From: an uncultured Lentisphaeria bacterium
GTDB lineage: Bacteria > Verrucomicrobiota > Lentisphaeria > Oligosphaerales > Oligosphaeraceae
Reading direction: 5' to 3'
Assembly: GCA_945827525.1 (NCBI GenBank)
Contig: CALZPA010000006.1
Span: forward strand, 1 to 34,667
DNA length: 34,667 nucleotides
The notes below the pieces were generated by a model. It was given only the letters and a program-made list of their open reading frames with translations, was not told the DNA's origin and searched no databases. The position numbers were made by a program, and so were the translations under genes. Shown here piece by piece: positions 1 through 7,517 of this stretch (the stretch's first letter is position 1; every line of letters starts with the position of its first letter).

Positions 1-276
1 GGCAAATACTGGATTGGAGCCAATGTCCTTGCAAATGCTACTGGAGTTCCACAGGGCTTCATCAAGTCTTGCTAGGCAATAGGGAGGAATAGGAAGGCTG
101 AGGAGTTCAGCAATGTTTGCGGCAATAAACTCATGTATGACACTGGCTTTACCAGCATATTGCCCTTTTACATAGTATTTGTTCCCATCGGAACATTCAC
201 AAAGAATGGGTCGTGTTATTCCCGCTTCCTCTGGAAGCTGCTTGATGATTCTCGTTATGGTGATTGTTTCCGCCAT
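1..276 (-). CDS. HipA-like kinase domain protein, N-terminal part (cut by window edge)
   Basis: This ORF is not in the ORF track because it runs off the left edge. It starts at an ATG at 276 with AAAGGA about four bases upstream, and stays open for 92 codons to base 1. The protein begins MAETITITRI. It contains LCECSDGNKYYVKG, then a GKASVIHEFIAANIAELL helix and LPIPPY, an arrangement I associate with the small HipA_2-type kinase-fold family. By analogy with the HipA fold, the first part would form the nucleotide-binding N-lobe; the catalytic Asp motifs would lie beyond the edge. The gene is clearly more AT-rich than everything to its right, with codons such as AAA, ATT and ATA, so it may be acquired. 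HipA proteins are toxins or serine kinases, but HipA_2 members are poorly characterised, and no HipB-like antitoxin is visible in this window. Confidence 0.7.
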   Translation of the reverse strand, partial: MAETITITRIIKQLPEEAGITRPILCECSDGNKYYVKGQYAGKASVIHEFIAANIAELLSLPIPPYCLARLDEALWNSSSICKDIGSNPVFA

Positions 277-333
277 CAGTCCTTTTTTTGCCAATAAGCC
301 CAATGTGCCCTATGGGTGGCTATGAGCAGCTGG
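277..333. repeat. Short intergenic gap with CCTATGGG-type repeat
   Basis: The gap between two minus-strand genes holds CAATGTGCCCTATGGG followed by a second GGCTATGAG. A closely similar element, CAATGAGCCCTATGAGCCC, occurs near 34515 at the other end of the window. I see no T-tract terminator for the upstream gene. The SD of the HipA-like gene lies within 277-290. Confidence 0.4.
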
Positions 334-2088
334 CTATTTGATTTCGGATTCCTTGATGTCCTCGGCGGGTGGGATGAAGAGTTGCTTCATGGCGAGTTCG
401 CTGTTGAAGCGTTCGCGGAGGATGACGGCGCGGGGGGACTTGAGGTTGTTGAGGATGGCCTGGAATTCCTCTGGTGTCTTGGGGATGGTGGCGGGTCTCT
501 CGAGGAGGAGGAGGGTTTCGGTGAGGGTGTTGAGGACGACCTGCTGCCAGGGGGCGATGTCGCGGCGCAGCTCGGTGCCCTTGATGAAGGTTCGGTAGTT
601 GAAGTAGGCGCGCTTGGCTTCGAGGAGGTAGTTGTCGCCGACGGTGTTCTGCTCGTCGCTGCCGAGGGAGTATTCGAGGAAGGCCTGGAAGAGGAGTGCT
701 CGGACGATGGCGCTGGCGTCCTTGTTGGAGGGCGCGACGAGGGTGTCGGCGAGTTCGCGTCGTGCGAAGTCCTTGAGGTCGGCCTCGAATTTGGTGCCGT
801 AGCGTTTGGAGCCGTCGGGGTTCTTGACCTCGTTTCCGAGGGCCATGAAGCGTCTGGCCTCCTTGAGTCGTCCGTTGATGTAGAGCTGGGTGATGGCTCG
901 GGAGAGGAAATTCATGTAGGCGCCGCCGATGGTCTCGACGCCGAACTGGTCGAGGGCCTCGCGGTAGACCTTGTTGGCGGCCTCGGCGAGTTCGAGGTTG
1001 GGCTTGATCTCGATGTGCTGGATGTTCTCGTACATGAGGTCGTCGTCCTTGTTGGCGATGTAGACGAGCTTTCCGGAGACGAAGGCGTTCTGGAGTGACT
1101 GGAAGACCATGCGCTCGCACTGGAGCTGCTTGAATTTGGCGTCGTTATCGCGTGAGCTGGTCCAGCGGTCCTTGCCGCGTTCGGCCCAGTAGATGGCATG
1201 GGCCTCTGGGAGTCTCCAGTCGAATTCGCCGTGCTTGCGGTTGAGCTTCATGATCCAGATGGGGTCGAGTCGGTACTTGCGGACGATCCAGCGGGTGCGG
1301 AGGCAGAGCTCGACCATTTCGGCGATGCCGGCGTCGCGCATGTCCTGCCGGAGCTCGCGCGGCATGATGGCGGCGTGGGTGCGGAAGGCGTCCTCGAGGG
1401 CGTCGAAGGACTCGACGGCGTGTTTGGCGAGGAGGGCGTTGTAGGTCTTGAATTTGGCTTCGCCGAGGGAGGCCTTGAGCTTGGCTTCGTTGTCGGGGGC
1501 CTTGGCGATGAGCTCCCACTGTCCGTAGTAGGGTCCGAAGAGGCGGATCATCTCCTTGGCGAATTCGTCCTTGTAGAATTTGTTGGCGTCGTCGAGGTCC
1601 TGTCCCATCTTGTGCTGGTAGATCCAGCCGAGCTGCTGGAAGAGGGCGGGGTCTGCGGGGTTGCGCTCGAGGGCCTCGTCGCGGATGAGCTCGATGCCTC
1701 TCTTGACCCAGCGCCAGCGGTCCTCGAAGCGGGTGAAGGTGACGGAGACGTTGTAGGCCATGTTCCAGGCGAGGAAGGCGGTGGAGGGGGTGTAGCGAGG
1801 CTGGAGCTTGACGATCCAGCTGGCGAGCTGGACCATCTCGAAGTAGTTGCCCTCCTCCTGCATCTTGGTGGAGCGGAGCCAGAGGTAGTCGGCGAGGAGT
1901 CCGCGGAAGCCGCCGAGGGCGACGGTGGTGAAGGCGAGCATGGGCGGGGCGTTCTCGAGCGGCTCGGTGTCGGTGAGCTCCTTCTCGTAGCGGATGGAGT
2001 TGAGCCGTGACTGGATGCCCGAGAGGCCGAGGCCCATCACGAAGAGGACGGCGATGGCCAGGAGAATGCTGCTGTACTTGTTTTTCAT
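334..2088 (-). CDS. Membrane-anchored helical (TPR-like) protein coupled to an ABC-2 permease
   Basis: This is a 584-residue protein of unknown function. The ORF track gives an 822-residue version, but its first 238 residues are a shadow of the permease gene. The real start is the ATG at 2088, which overlaps the permease stop as ATGA. The protein has one N-terminal membrane segment at about residues 7-25 (ILLAIAVLFVMGLGL), then a long soluble part rich in amphipathic helices and aromatic residues, including an ADYLWLRS stretch near residue 66 and QLGWIYQHK near residue 150. The spacing of helices suggests TPR-like repeats, but no canonical TPR consensus is evident. The tail (EDIKESEIK) is charged. 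The overlap with the permease argues for equimolar synthesis and a role as periplasmic partner of that transporter. That role is inference. Confidence 0.75.
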   Translation of the reverse strand: MKNKYSSILLAIAVLFVMGLGLSGIQSRLNSIRYEKELTDTEPLENAPPMLAFTTVALGGFRGLLADYLWLRSTKMQEEGNYFEMVQLASWIVKLQPRYTPSTAFLAWNMAYNVSVTFTRFEDRWRWVKRGIELIRDEALERNPADPALFQQLGWIYQHKMGQDLDDANKFYKDEFAKEMIRLFGPYYGQWELIAKAPDNEAKLKASLGEAKFKTYNALLAKHAVESFDALEDAFRTHAAIMPRELRQDMRDAGIAEMVELCLRTRWIVRKYRLDPIWIMKLNRKHGEFDWRLPEAHAIYWAERGKDRWTSSRDNDAKFKQLQCERMVFQSLQNAFVSGKLVYIANKDDDLMYENIQHIEIKPNLELAEAANKVYREALDQFGVETIGGAYMNFLSRAITQLYINGRLKEARRFMALGNEVKNPDGSKRYGTKFEADLKDFARRELADTLVAPSNKDASAIVRALLFQAFLEYSLGSDEQNTVGDNYLLEAKRAYFNYRTFIKGTELRRDIAPWQQVVLNTLTETLLLLERPATIPKTPEEFQAILNNLKSPRAVILRERFNSELAMKQLFIPPAEDIKESEIK

Positions 2089-3632
2089 TTTCTGATCACC
2101 GATCCGAGTTCGCGTTTTTGGAAGATCCAGATGCCGAGTCCGAAGATGAGGACCCAGCGGATGAGAAGGACGGCGGTGCCGAGGGTGACGGCGACGGCCG
2201 GGGTGTCGAAGCTGCGCTCCATGGTTCGCATGACCTTGGCGATGCGGCGGTTGGTGACGAGGCGCCCGTTGGCGAGGCTGGCGGTGGCGTCGAAGTCGTC
2301 GACGGAGACGACGACGACGTCGACGGCCCTTGCGAGGAGGTGCGCGCCGTGGTCGAGGGCGCTGTTGTACTTGTAGGAGCCGTCGTCGTTGAGGAGCGGC
2401 GCGTCGATGGCGGCCTGGACGGTGAGTCCGATGACGAGGTAGGAGACGGCGACGAAGGCGGCGACGGGGGTTGAGAAGGCGGCGGAGACGGCGCATCCGA
2501 GCGCGGCGAGGAAGGCGATCTGGAGGAGTGCCTGGACGATGGCCATGACGTAGTTGGCGGCGAAGGAGGCCTCGGCGACGAGGAGGAGGGGGCCGTCGGC
2601 CTGCTGGAGGATGGCGATCTTGGCGCGGTCGGCCTTTTCCTGGTCTTCCTTCTCGCGCTGGAGCTTCTGCTCGGGTGTCTCGTTGTCGGGGGCCTGGCTT
2701 CTGAAGGTGGCGTCGAAGTTCTCGACCTGGTGGTTCATGTTGTAGAAACGGAGGGTGACGGTTCGGGTGGCGGGGTCGATGTACTTGCCGCTGACGTGCC
2801 ACTCATGGAAGGAGCCGCCCTTTGCGGAGTGGAATTTCTGGTCGTCGCCCTTTCCCTCGGGGTAGAGTTCGACGAAGGGGTCGGCGGCTGGGGAGGTTGG
2901 GTCCTTGACTTTCCAAGTGAAGTACATCATCTGCTGGTCGGTGGAGGTGGTGGAGCCGGAGAAGAGGCGGAAGCGGAGGAAGATGTCGTCCTGCTGGGGC
3001 TTGAGTCCGGAGAAGGTCCATTCCTTGACGGCACCGGCGCGGATTTCGCCGTCGCGGGCGACGAGCTGGCGTCTGATTTCGGCCTTGAGCGCGTCCTCGG
3101 GGAGGTTCTCTCCCTTTCTCTTCTCGTATTCGGCGCTGATCTGGGCGGTGTAGTCTCGGGGGTTGGGCGGGAAGGCGGTTCGTCCGACCCGGACTTCGGC
3201 GTCGAGCTGCCGGAGTTCGCCCTTGGAGAAGCCGCCGAGCGAGACGCGGAGCTGGATGAGGGCGAAGATGACGGCGGCGGAGACGATGAGGATGGCGGCG
3301 TGCATGAGGAAGATGCCGGTCCACTTGCCGAGCCAGATGAGGGGCTTGGGGCAGGGCTTGGCGACGACGAGGTGGATGCTGTAGCGCTCGATTTCGGTGG
3401 AGAGCTGCGAGCAGGAGAGCCAGAGGGCGGTGGTGGAGATGAGGGCGACGACGACGCCGAGGGAGAAGGTGACGGAAATCTGCACGAGGGAGATGGCGGT
3501 GCCGTCGCCCTCGACGGTGAGGGGAAGGAGGACGACGGCGAGGAGGATGAGGACGGCAAGGACATGGAAGACCTTGGAGCGCAGCGCGGAGCGCATGGTC
3601 TGGAGGATGATGGCCAGATAGGGTTTCAACAT
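2085..3632 (-). CDS. ABC-2 type transporter permease
   Basis: This is a 515-residue inner-membrane protein. I place the start at the ATG at 3632 (MLKPYLAIIL) rather than at 3815, because a strong promoter lies inside the longer ORF. Membrane segments are visible at about residues 22-40, 50-74 and 102-127. A soluble region of roughly 230 residues, probably periplasmic, follows, then a hydrophobic pair (YVMAIVQALLQIAFLAALG and VAVSYLVIGLTVQAAI) and a final segment near residues 485-505. The stretch TEIERYSIHLVVAKPCPKP before GKWTGIF resembles the conserved cytoplasmic region of ABC-2 exporters of the NosY/GldF type. The ATPase partner is not adjacent: upstream lies a divergent gene and downstream the coupled helical protein. 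The substrate is unknown. The SD is weak. Confidence 0.8.
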   Translation of the reverse strand: MLKPYLAIILQTMRSALRSKVFHVLAVLILLAVVLLPLTVEGDGTAISLVQISVTFSLGVVVALISTTALWLSCSQLSTEIERYSIHLVVAKPCPKPLIWLGKWTGIFLMHAAILIVSAAVIFALIQLRVSLGGFSKGELRQLDAEVRVGRTAFPPNPRDYTAQISAEYEKRKGENLPEDALKAEIRRQLVARDGEIRAGAVKEWTFSGLKPQQDDIFLRFRLFSGSTTSTDQQMMYFTWKVKDPTSPAADPFVELYPEGKGDDQKFHSAKGGSFHEWHVSGKYIDPATRTVTLRFYNMNHQVENFDATFRSQAPDNETPEQKLQREKEDQEKADRAKIAILQQADGPLLLVAEASFAANYVMAIVQALLQIAFLAALGCAVSAAFSTPVAAFVAVSYLVIGLTVQAAIDAPLLNDDGSYKYNSALDHGAHLLARAVDVVVVSVDDFDATASLANGRLVTNRRIAKVMRTMERSFDTPAVAVTLGTAVLLIRWVLIFGLGIWIFQKRELGSVIRK

Positions 3633-3723
3633 GATGGTGCTGGTGCCTCGCGGTTGTCTTGGATGGCTGGGAGGGGCGCGCGCCGGCGGCCTGCGGACGC
3701 TGACGGAGAAGGGGATTTGGGTT

Positions 3724-3752
3724 ATTATAGCGGATGACGGGGCTTTTTTCAA
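3724..3752 (-). promoter_or_regulatory. Sigma70-type promoter of the permease operon
   Basis: On the minus strand, TTGAAA (3752-3747) and a perfect TATAAT (3729-3724) are separated by 17 bases. Transcription would start near 3717, leaving a leader of about 85 bases before the ATG at 3632. This is the clearest promoter in the window, and it rules out the longer ORF start at 3815. Confidence 0.8.
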
Positions 3753-3808
3753 TCGCCGTCGTGCAAAAAGGGCGCCTTGTGGTGCGCCAAAAATACGTGC
3801 CGTGCCTT

Positions 3809-3837
3809 CTCGCAATCGGTGGGGAGAGGCTTATATT
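3809..3837 (+). promoter_or_regulatory. Possible promoter of the ketoacyl synthase operon
   Basis: TATATT at 3832-3837 is preceded, 17 bases earlier, by a weak -35 (CTCGCA at 3809-3814). It sits in the divergent gap and would give a leader of about 80 bases. That leader contains a GC hairpin, GGCGGCC-GTGC-GGCCGCC (about 3888-3905), roughly 20 bases before the start codon. The rest of the gap from 3633 to 3926 holds only the two opposed promoters. Confidence 0.45.
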
Positions 3838-3926
3838 ACGCGGGAGAGTACGGTCTCCGCCCGGGAGGCCCCAAGCGAGCAACCAGCGGCGGCCGTGCGG
3901 CCGCCCCCCTTCCCCAGCGAGACCCC

Positions 3927-5189
3927 ATGGCATCGACAAGCAACTGCAGGCAGGACAGCGAGCGCATCGTCATCACCGGCGTCGGCCTGACCGCCCCGAA
4001 CGGAAACACCCCCGCCGAGTTCCGGCGGGCGTTGCTGGAGGGCGTCTCCGGCGTCCGCGACTACAGCATCCGGTATGTGGGCGACACGTTCGCGGGGCTG
4101 TGCGACTACGACGCGCTGCGTCATCAGAAGCGGAAGGAGGTGCGTGTGGGGACGCGCGCGGGCTCGATAGCCATCTACTGTGCGCACGAGGCGCTGTCGG
4201 ACGCGGGGCTGTCGGTGGGCGAGTCGCTGGAGCCGTCGCGGACGGGTGTGTTCATCGGTCTGACGGAGCACGGCAACGTGGAGACGGAGAACGAGATCCA
4301 CGAGCTGGGCAAGTACGATTACCAGACGCGGTACTGGTCCCACTACCACAACCCTCGGACGGTGGCGAACAATCCGGCTGGCGAGGTGACGGTGAACCTG
4401 GGTCTGACAGGGCCGCACTTCACGGTGGGCGCGGCGTGCGCCGCGGGGAACCTAGGTCTGGTGACGGGCGCGCAGCAGCTGCTGCTGGGCGAGGTGGACG
4501 TGGCGCTGTGCGGCGGCGTGTCGGAGAGTCCGCGGACGTTTGGGATTTTCGCGGCGTTCGCGAGCCAGAATGCGCTGGCGCATGGAGGGGAGGCGTCGCG
4601 CGCGAGCCGTCCGTTTGACCGGAGCCGCAACGGCATTGTGATCAGCGAGGGCGGCGCGGTGTATGTGCTGGAGCGTCTGGACCGCGCCCGCCGGCGCGGG
4701 GCGCGCATCCTGGGCGAGCTGGCGGGCTGGTGCTACAACTCGGACGGGACGGACTTTGTGCTGCCGAACTCGGAGCGGCAGGCGGAGTGCATGTCGTCGG
4801 CGCTGCGTCGTGCGGGTCTGCGTCCGGAGGACGTGGACATCGTGAACACGCACGCGACGGGGACGCCGGCGGGGGACGTGAAGGAGTGCGACGCGCTGCG
4901 GAGCGTGTTCGGCGGGGGCTGTCCGCACACCTACTTCAACAACACGAAGAGCTACATCGGGCACTGCATGGGCGCGGCGGCGGCGCTGGAGCTGGCGGGG
5001 AACCTGGCGGCGTTCGAGGACCGTGTGGTTCACCCGACGATCAACGTCGAGGAGCTGGATCCGGCCTGCGCGCTGCCGAACCTGGTGCTGAACGAGCCGC
5101 GCGAGGTGGATGGCGTCGAGGTCATCCTGAACAACTCGTTTGGGATGGTCGGCATCAACTGCGTGCTGATCGTCAGGAAATTCCGCTAG
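3927..5189 (+). CDS. Beta-ketoacyl-ACP synthase (KAS I/II, FabF-like)
   Basis: This 420-residue condensing enzyme extends an acyl-ACP by two carbons using malonyl-ACP. The complete catalytic triad is present: Cys171 in GAACAAGNLGL, His309 in NTHATGTPAGD, and His346 in NTKSYIGHCMGAA, with the supporting Lys341. The chosen ATG at 3927 matches the family N-terminus (RIVITGVGLTAPNG). The ORF track start at 3777 adds a basic, non-homologous leader upstream of the likely promoter. The SD is weak. The gene is followed by an acyl carrier protein, so the two probably work together. They are not next to fabD, fabG or malonyl transferase genes, so this may be an accessory chain-building pair rather than the housekeeping fatty-acid enzyme. 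I therefore give no gene symbol. Confidence 0.88.
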   Translation: MASTSNCRQDSERIVITGVGLTAPNGNTPAEFRRALLEGVSGVRDYSIRYVGDTFAGLCDYDALRHQKRKEVRVGTRAGSIAIYCAHEALSDAGLSVGESLEPSRTGVFIGLTEHGNVETENEIHELGKYDYQTRYWSHYHNPRTVANNPAGEVTVNLGLTGPHFTVGAACAAGNLGLVTGAQQLLLGEVDVALCGGVSESPRTFGIFAAFASQNALAHGGEASRASRPFDRSRNGIVISEGGAVYVLERLDRARRRGARILGELAGWCYNSDGTDFVLPNSERQAECMSSALRRAGLRPEDVDIVNTHATGTPAGDVKECDALRSVFGGGCPHTYFNNTKSYIGHCMGAAAALELAGNLAAFEDRVVHPTINVEELDPACALPNLVLNEPREVDGVEVILNNSFGMVGINCVLIVRKFR

Positions 5190-5210
5190 GCGAGCGGGGG
5201 CGCGCCGGCG

Positions 5211-5232
5211 CCTCGGGGTGGCCACCCCGAGG
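5211..5232. repeat. Perfect 22-base palindrome between KAS and ACP genes
   Basis: CCTCGGGGTGG is followed directly by its reverse complement CCACCCCGAGG. No T-tract follows, so it is more likely an mRNA hairpin or processing site, or a weak terminator, than a full stop. Downstream, at 5248-5313, lies an A-rich stretch (AAGAAAGAAGACCACAG...) that is part of the ACP leader. Confidence 0.6.
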
Positions 5233-5313
5233 GGACAGGCCCCCTCATTTCGGACAACAGGCAAAGAAAGAAGACCACAGAAGACTAAGGGAAGCAACAG
5301 GAGAAACCGAAGC

Positions 5314-5559
5314 ATGAGCCGAGAGGACATTTTTGCCGCGCTGCTGGAGATTGTGAGCGAGATTGCGCCGGACGAGGACTGGAGCACGCTGGGGCGTGAC
5401 GAGAGTCTGCGCGGCAAGCTGGAGTCGATGGACTTTCTGGACGTGGTGATGGAGCTGCGCAAGCGGTATGGGGTTGAGGTTCCGGAGTCGGACTACGGCA
5501 AGCTGGGCACGCTGACGAGCTGCGTGGACTACCTTGAGCCGAAGCTGAAGGACCGCTGA
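5314..5559 (+). CDS. Acyl carrier protein
   Basis: This is an 81-residue protein of the phosphopantetheine-binding fold. The ORF track starts it 32 codons earlier, inside the palindrome and A-rich leader. The real start is the ATG at 5314, with AGGAG about ten bases upstream. The attachment serine is Ser38 in KLESMDFLDVV, corresponding to the DSL motif of ordinary ACPs but with Glu before the Ser and Met after it. The C-terminal helix region (YGVEVPESDYGKLGTL) fits the family. It lies between a ketoacyl synthase and thyX, and most likely carries the acyl chain for that synthase. The altered DSL motif suggests a dedicated rather than housekeeping ACP. Confidence 0.85.
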   Translation: MSREDIFAALLEIVSEIAPDEDWSTLGRDESLRGKLESMDFLDVVMELRKRYGVEVPESDYGKLGTLTSCVDYLEPKLKDR

Positions 5560-5575
5560 GGCTGGAGGTGCGGCG

Positions 5576-6268
5576 ATGACGAGCGAGGCAGGCAGCGTGA
5601 ATGTCCCGCCGGAGCGGCATGTGCGTGTTCTGGGCGGCCAGGGCTGGATAGGCCTGGTGGACATGATGGGTTCGGAGACGAGCATTGTGAATGCGGCGCG
5701 GGTGTCCTTCGGGAAGCGTCGCGAGACGATGGACGAGCGTGACGCGGCTTTGGTGCGGTATCTGGTGTCGCATCACCACACGAGTCCGCTGGAGCACGTG
5801 GTGTTCACGTTTCTGGTTCACTGTCCGCTGTTTGTCCGTTCGCAGTGGCATCGTCACCGGACGTGGAGCTACAATGAGATTTCGCGCCGGTACACGGAGG
5901 TGGATCTGGAGCTGTATGTGCCTCCGGCGCTGCGCGAGCAGTCGGAGAGCGACCGTCAGGCGTCGCGGGAGTCGGAGTCTCTGGACCAGTCGGCGTGCCT
6001 GGCGAAGATCCGCGCATTCCACGAGCAGTCGCTGCGGCTGTACCAGGAGCTGCTGGACGCGGGTGTGTGCCGCGAGCAGGCCCGCGGCGTGCTGCCGCAG
6101 AATCTGATGACGACGTTCTGGGCGACGGTGGACCTGAACAATCTGCTGAAGTTCCTGGAGCTTCGTGACAGTCCGCATGCGCAGTGGGAGATCCGCGAGT
6201 ATGCGTCGGCGATCAAGTCGCTGATACGCGACGACTTTCCGCACATTGCGGCCATCCAGGGCTGGTAG
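5576..6268 (+). CDS. thyX: Flavin-dependent thymidylate synthase ThyX
   Basis: This 230-residue enzyme makes dTMP from dUMP using methylene-tetrahydrofolate and reduced FAD, and normally acts as a homotetramer. The diagnostic RHR-X7-S motif is intact at residues 93-103 (RHRTWSYNEIS), followed by RRYTEVD. The C-terminal LPQNLMTTFWATVDLNNLLKFLELR matches the conserved substrate and flavin region. The start has a good SD (GGAGG, six bases before the ATG). It lies 16 bases after the ACP gene, so it is probably co-transcribed with it, although there is no evident metabolic link. The length is typical. Confidence 0.95.
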   Translation: MTSEAGSVNVPPERHVRVLGGQGWIGLVDMMGSETSIVNAARVSFGKRRETMDERDAALVRYLVSHHHTSPLEHVVFTFLVHCPLFVRSQWHRHRTWSYNEISRRYTEVDLELYVPPALREQSESDRQASRESESLDQSACLAKIRAFHEQSLRLYQELLDAGVCREQARGVLPQNLMTTFWATVDLNNLLKFLELRDSPHAQWEIREYASAIKSLIRDDFPHIAAIQGW

Positions 6269-6287
6269 GCTGTCCGAGGGGAGGGGG

Positions 6288-6321
6288 CCGGAGCGGCTTC
6301 GGGTTTCCGGGGGCGCTCCGG
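6288..6321. repeat. Inverted repeat after thyX
   Basis: CCGGAGCG (6288-6295) and CGCTCCGG (6314-6321) form a perfect 8-bp stem with an 18-base loop. There is no T-tract. It could be a weak terminator or processing hairpin separating thyX from the NfeD-like gene. Confidence 0.4.
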
Positions 6322-6359
6322 GAGCGGTTCATCCGGGCAAGTGAGCAAAGGGAGCGCAA

Positions 6360-6908
6360 GTGTCTATGGAACAGGTGATTGGCTTTCTTCAGAACAGCTA
6401 TGTGTACTGTGCGGTGGCGGGCACGGCGGTGTTCGCGGTGCTGTTCGTGATGCAGCTGATGGGGGGAGAAGCCGACGGCGCGGACGGCGCGGACGGTGCG
6501 GACAGCGTGCTGGAGGGGATGAACATCTTCTCCATCCGGAGCGTCATGGCGTTTCTGGCGACCTATGGGTGGGCGGGGCTGTGCTTCCGCCACCAGGGCT
6601 GGAGCGGCGTGGCGATAGCGCTGGGCTGCGGCGTGTTCATGATGCTGGTCATCTCGTTTCTGATGTCGTTTCTGATGCGGATGCAGTCGAGCGGCAATCT
6701 GAGCGTGGAGGACTATGTGGGGAGCAGTGGCCGGGTGTATCTGTCGATACCTGGCGGCCGTGCGTCCGGGGGGCGTGTCATTGTGACGCTCAAGGGCTGC
6801 ACGCGCGAGGTGGCGGCCTGTGCGGACGAGCCCATCGCGCAGGGCGTCGAGGTGACGATTGTGGCGGCGCTGTCGGCGAGCGTCTATCTGGTCAGGCCGC
6901 TTGCCTGA
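6360..6908 (+). CDS. NfeD-like membrane protein with OB-fold C-terminus
   Basis: This is a protein of about 180 residues. The start may be the GTG at 6360 (GGAG five bases before) or the ATG at 6366 (eleven bases from the same GGAG). The first membrane segment is at residues 14-34 (VYCAVAGTAVFAVLFVMQL). A short acidic loop with the repeat DGADGADGADS follows, encoded by near-perfect 9-bp repeats. Two more hydrophobic segments come next (VMAFLATYGWAGLCF and GVAIALGCGVFMMLVISFLMSFL). The last 65 residues (SSGRVYLSIPGGRASGGRV...) look like the beta-rich OB domain of NfeD/YuaF proteins. Those usually pair with a flotillin or an SPFH protein in membrane organisation, but no flotillin gene is visible here. 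The next gene starts 16 bases later. Confidence 0.65.
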   Translation: MSMEQVIGFLQNSYVYCAVAGTAVFAVLFVMQLMGGEADGADGADGADSVLEGMNIFSIRSVMAFLATYGWAGLCFRHQGWSGVAIALGCGVFMMLVISFLMSFLMRMQSSGNLSVEDYVGSSGRVYLSIPGGRASGGRVIVTLKGCTREVAACADEPIAQGVEVTIVAALSASVYLVRPLA

Positions 6909-6924
6909 GCGGGAGGGCGGCAAG

Positions 6925-7512
6925 ATGGCGCAGGTGATGCAGGGCTTTGAGCAGACGGCGACGGCGCTGCTGGTGATAGACATGCAGCGCGACTTTGTGG
7001 AGCCGTCGGGAGCGCTGTGTGTGGCGGGGGCGGCGGCGACGGTGCCGCAGTTGGCCCGCCTGCTGTCGTGGTTCCGCGAGCCTGGCCGTGGCGCGGTCTT
7101 TCATGTGGTTCGCGCGTATCGGGCGGATGGCTTGGATGTGGAGCTGGCGCGTCGTCCGGCGTTTTGGCGTCGTCCGGCGGTGGTGGCGGGGACGCGGGGC
7201 GCGGAGATTGTGCCGGAGCTGTGTCCGGTGGCGGGGGAGCGGGTCATCGTGAAGCCGCGCTACAGCGCGTTTTTCCGGACGGAGCTGGAGCTGTGCCTGC
7301 GGGCGCTGGGCGTGCGTCGGGTGGTGGTTTCCGGCACGCAGTACCCGAACTGCATCCGGGCGACGGTGACGGACGCGCTGTCGCTGGACTTCGAGGTGAC
7401 GGTGGTGACGGACTGCTGCAGCGCGGCGTCGGCGGCCGTCGCCGCCGCGAACGTGCGCGACATGGCGAGGCTGGGCGCGTCGTGCGTCACGCTGAACGAA
7501 CTCGTCTCCTGA
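6925..7512 (+). CDS. Isochorismatase-fold cysteine hydrolase
   Basis: This 195-residue protein starts at the ATG at 6925, preceded by GGGAGGG. The longer ORF start at 6859 overlaps the preceding gene and has no support. The family triad is present: Asp19 (VIDMQRDF), Lys110 (VKPRYSAFF) and Cys143 (GTQYPNCIRATVTDA). The usual T-N/G-V-C segment is TQYPNC, so the pocket may differ from nicotinamidases and classical isochorismatases. Such enzymes hydrolyse amides or ethers, for example nicotinamide, carbamoyl or pyrazinamide-type substrates. The substrate here cannot be read from sequence. It is a cytoplasmic protein with no signal peptide, and the last gene of the plus-strand unit. Confidence 0.85.
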   Translation: MAQVMQGFEQTATALLVIDMQRDFVEPSGALCVAGAAATVPQLARLLSWFREPGRGAVFHVVRAYRADGLDVELARRPAFWRRPAVVAGTRGAEIVPELCPVAGERVIVKPRYSAFFRTELELCLRALGVRRVVVSGTQYPNCIRATVTDALSLDFEVTVVTDCCSAASAAVAAANVRDMARLGASCVTLNELVS

Positions 7513-7517
7513 TTTTG

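Noticed and set aside
316-1098. Plus-strand ORFs of 260-549 or more residues opposite minus-strand genes (for example 1198-2010, 12786-14435, 20930-22672, 27428-29293)
   Set aside because: They are rich in E, G, V, D and L, lack start signals and follow the codon structure of the real minus-strand genes. They are antisense shadows of high GC bias.
2089-2802. N-terminal 238 residues of the 822-residue ORF
   Set aside because: It is an Arg/Pro/His-rich shadow of the permease. The ATGA overlap at 2085-2088 marks the real start.
3633-3815. Longer permease start at 3815
   Set aside because: A TTGAAA-17-TATAAT promoter lies within this stretch, so it cannot be translated from that promoter.
5218-5313. 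32-residue N-terminal extension of the ACP
   Set aside because: It covers a palindrome and an A-rich leader, and the SD supports the ATG at 5314.
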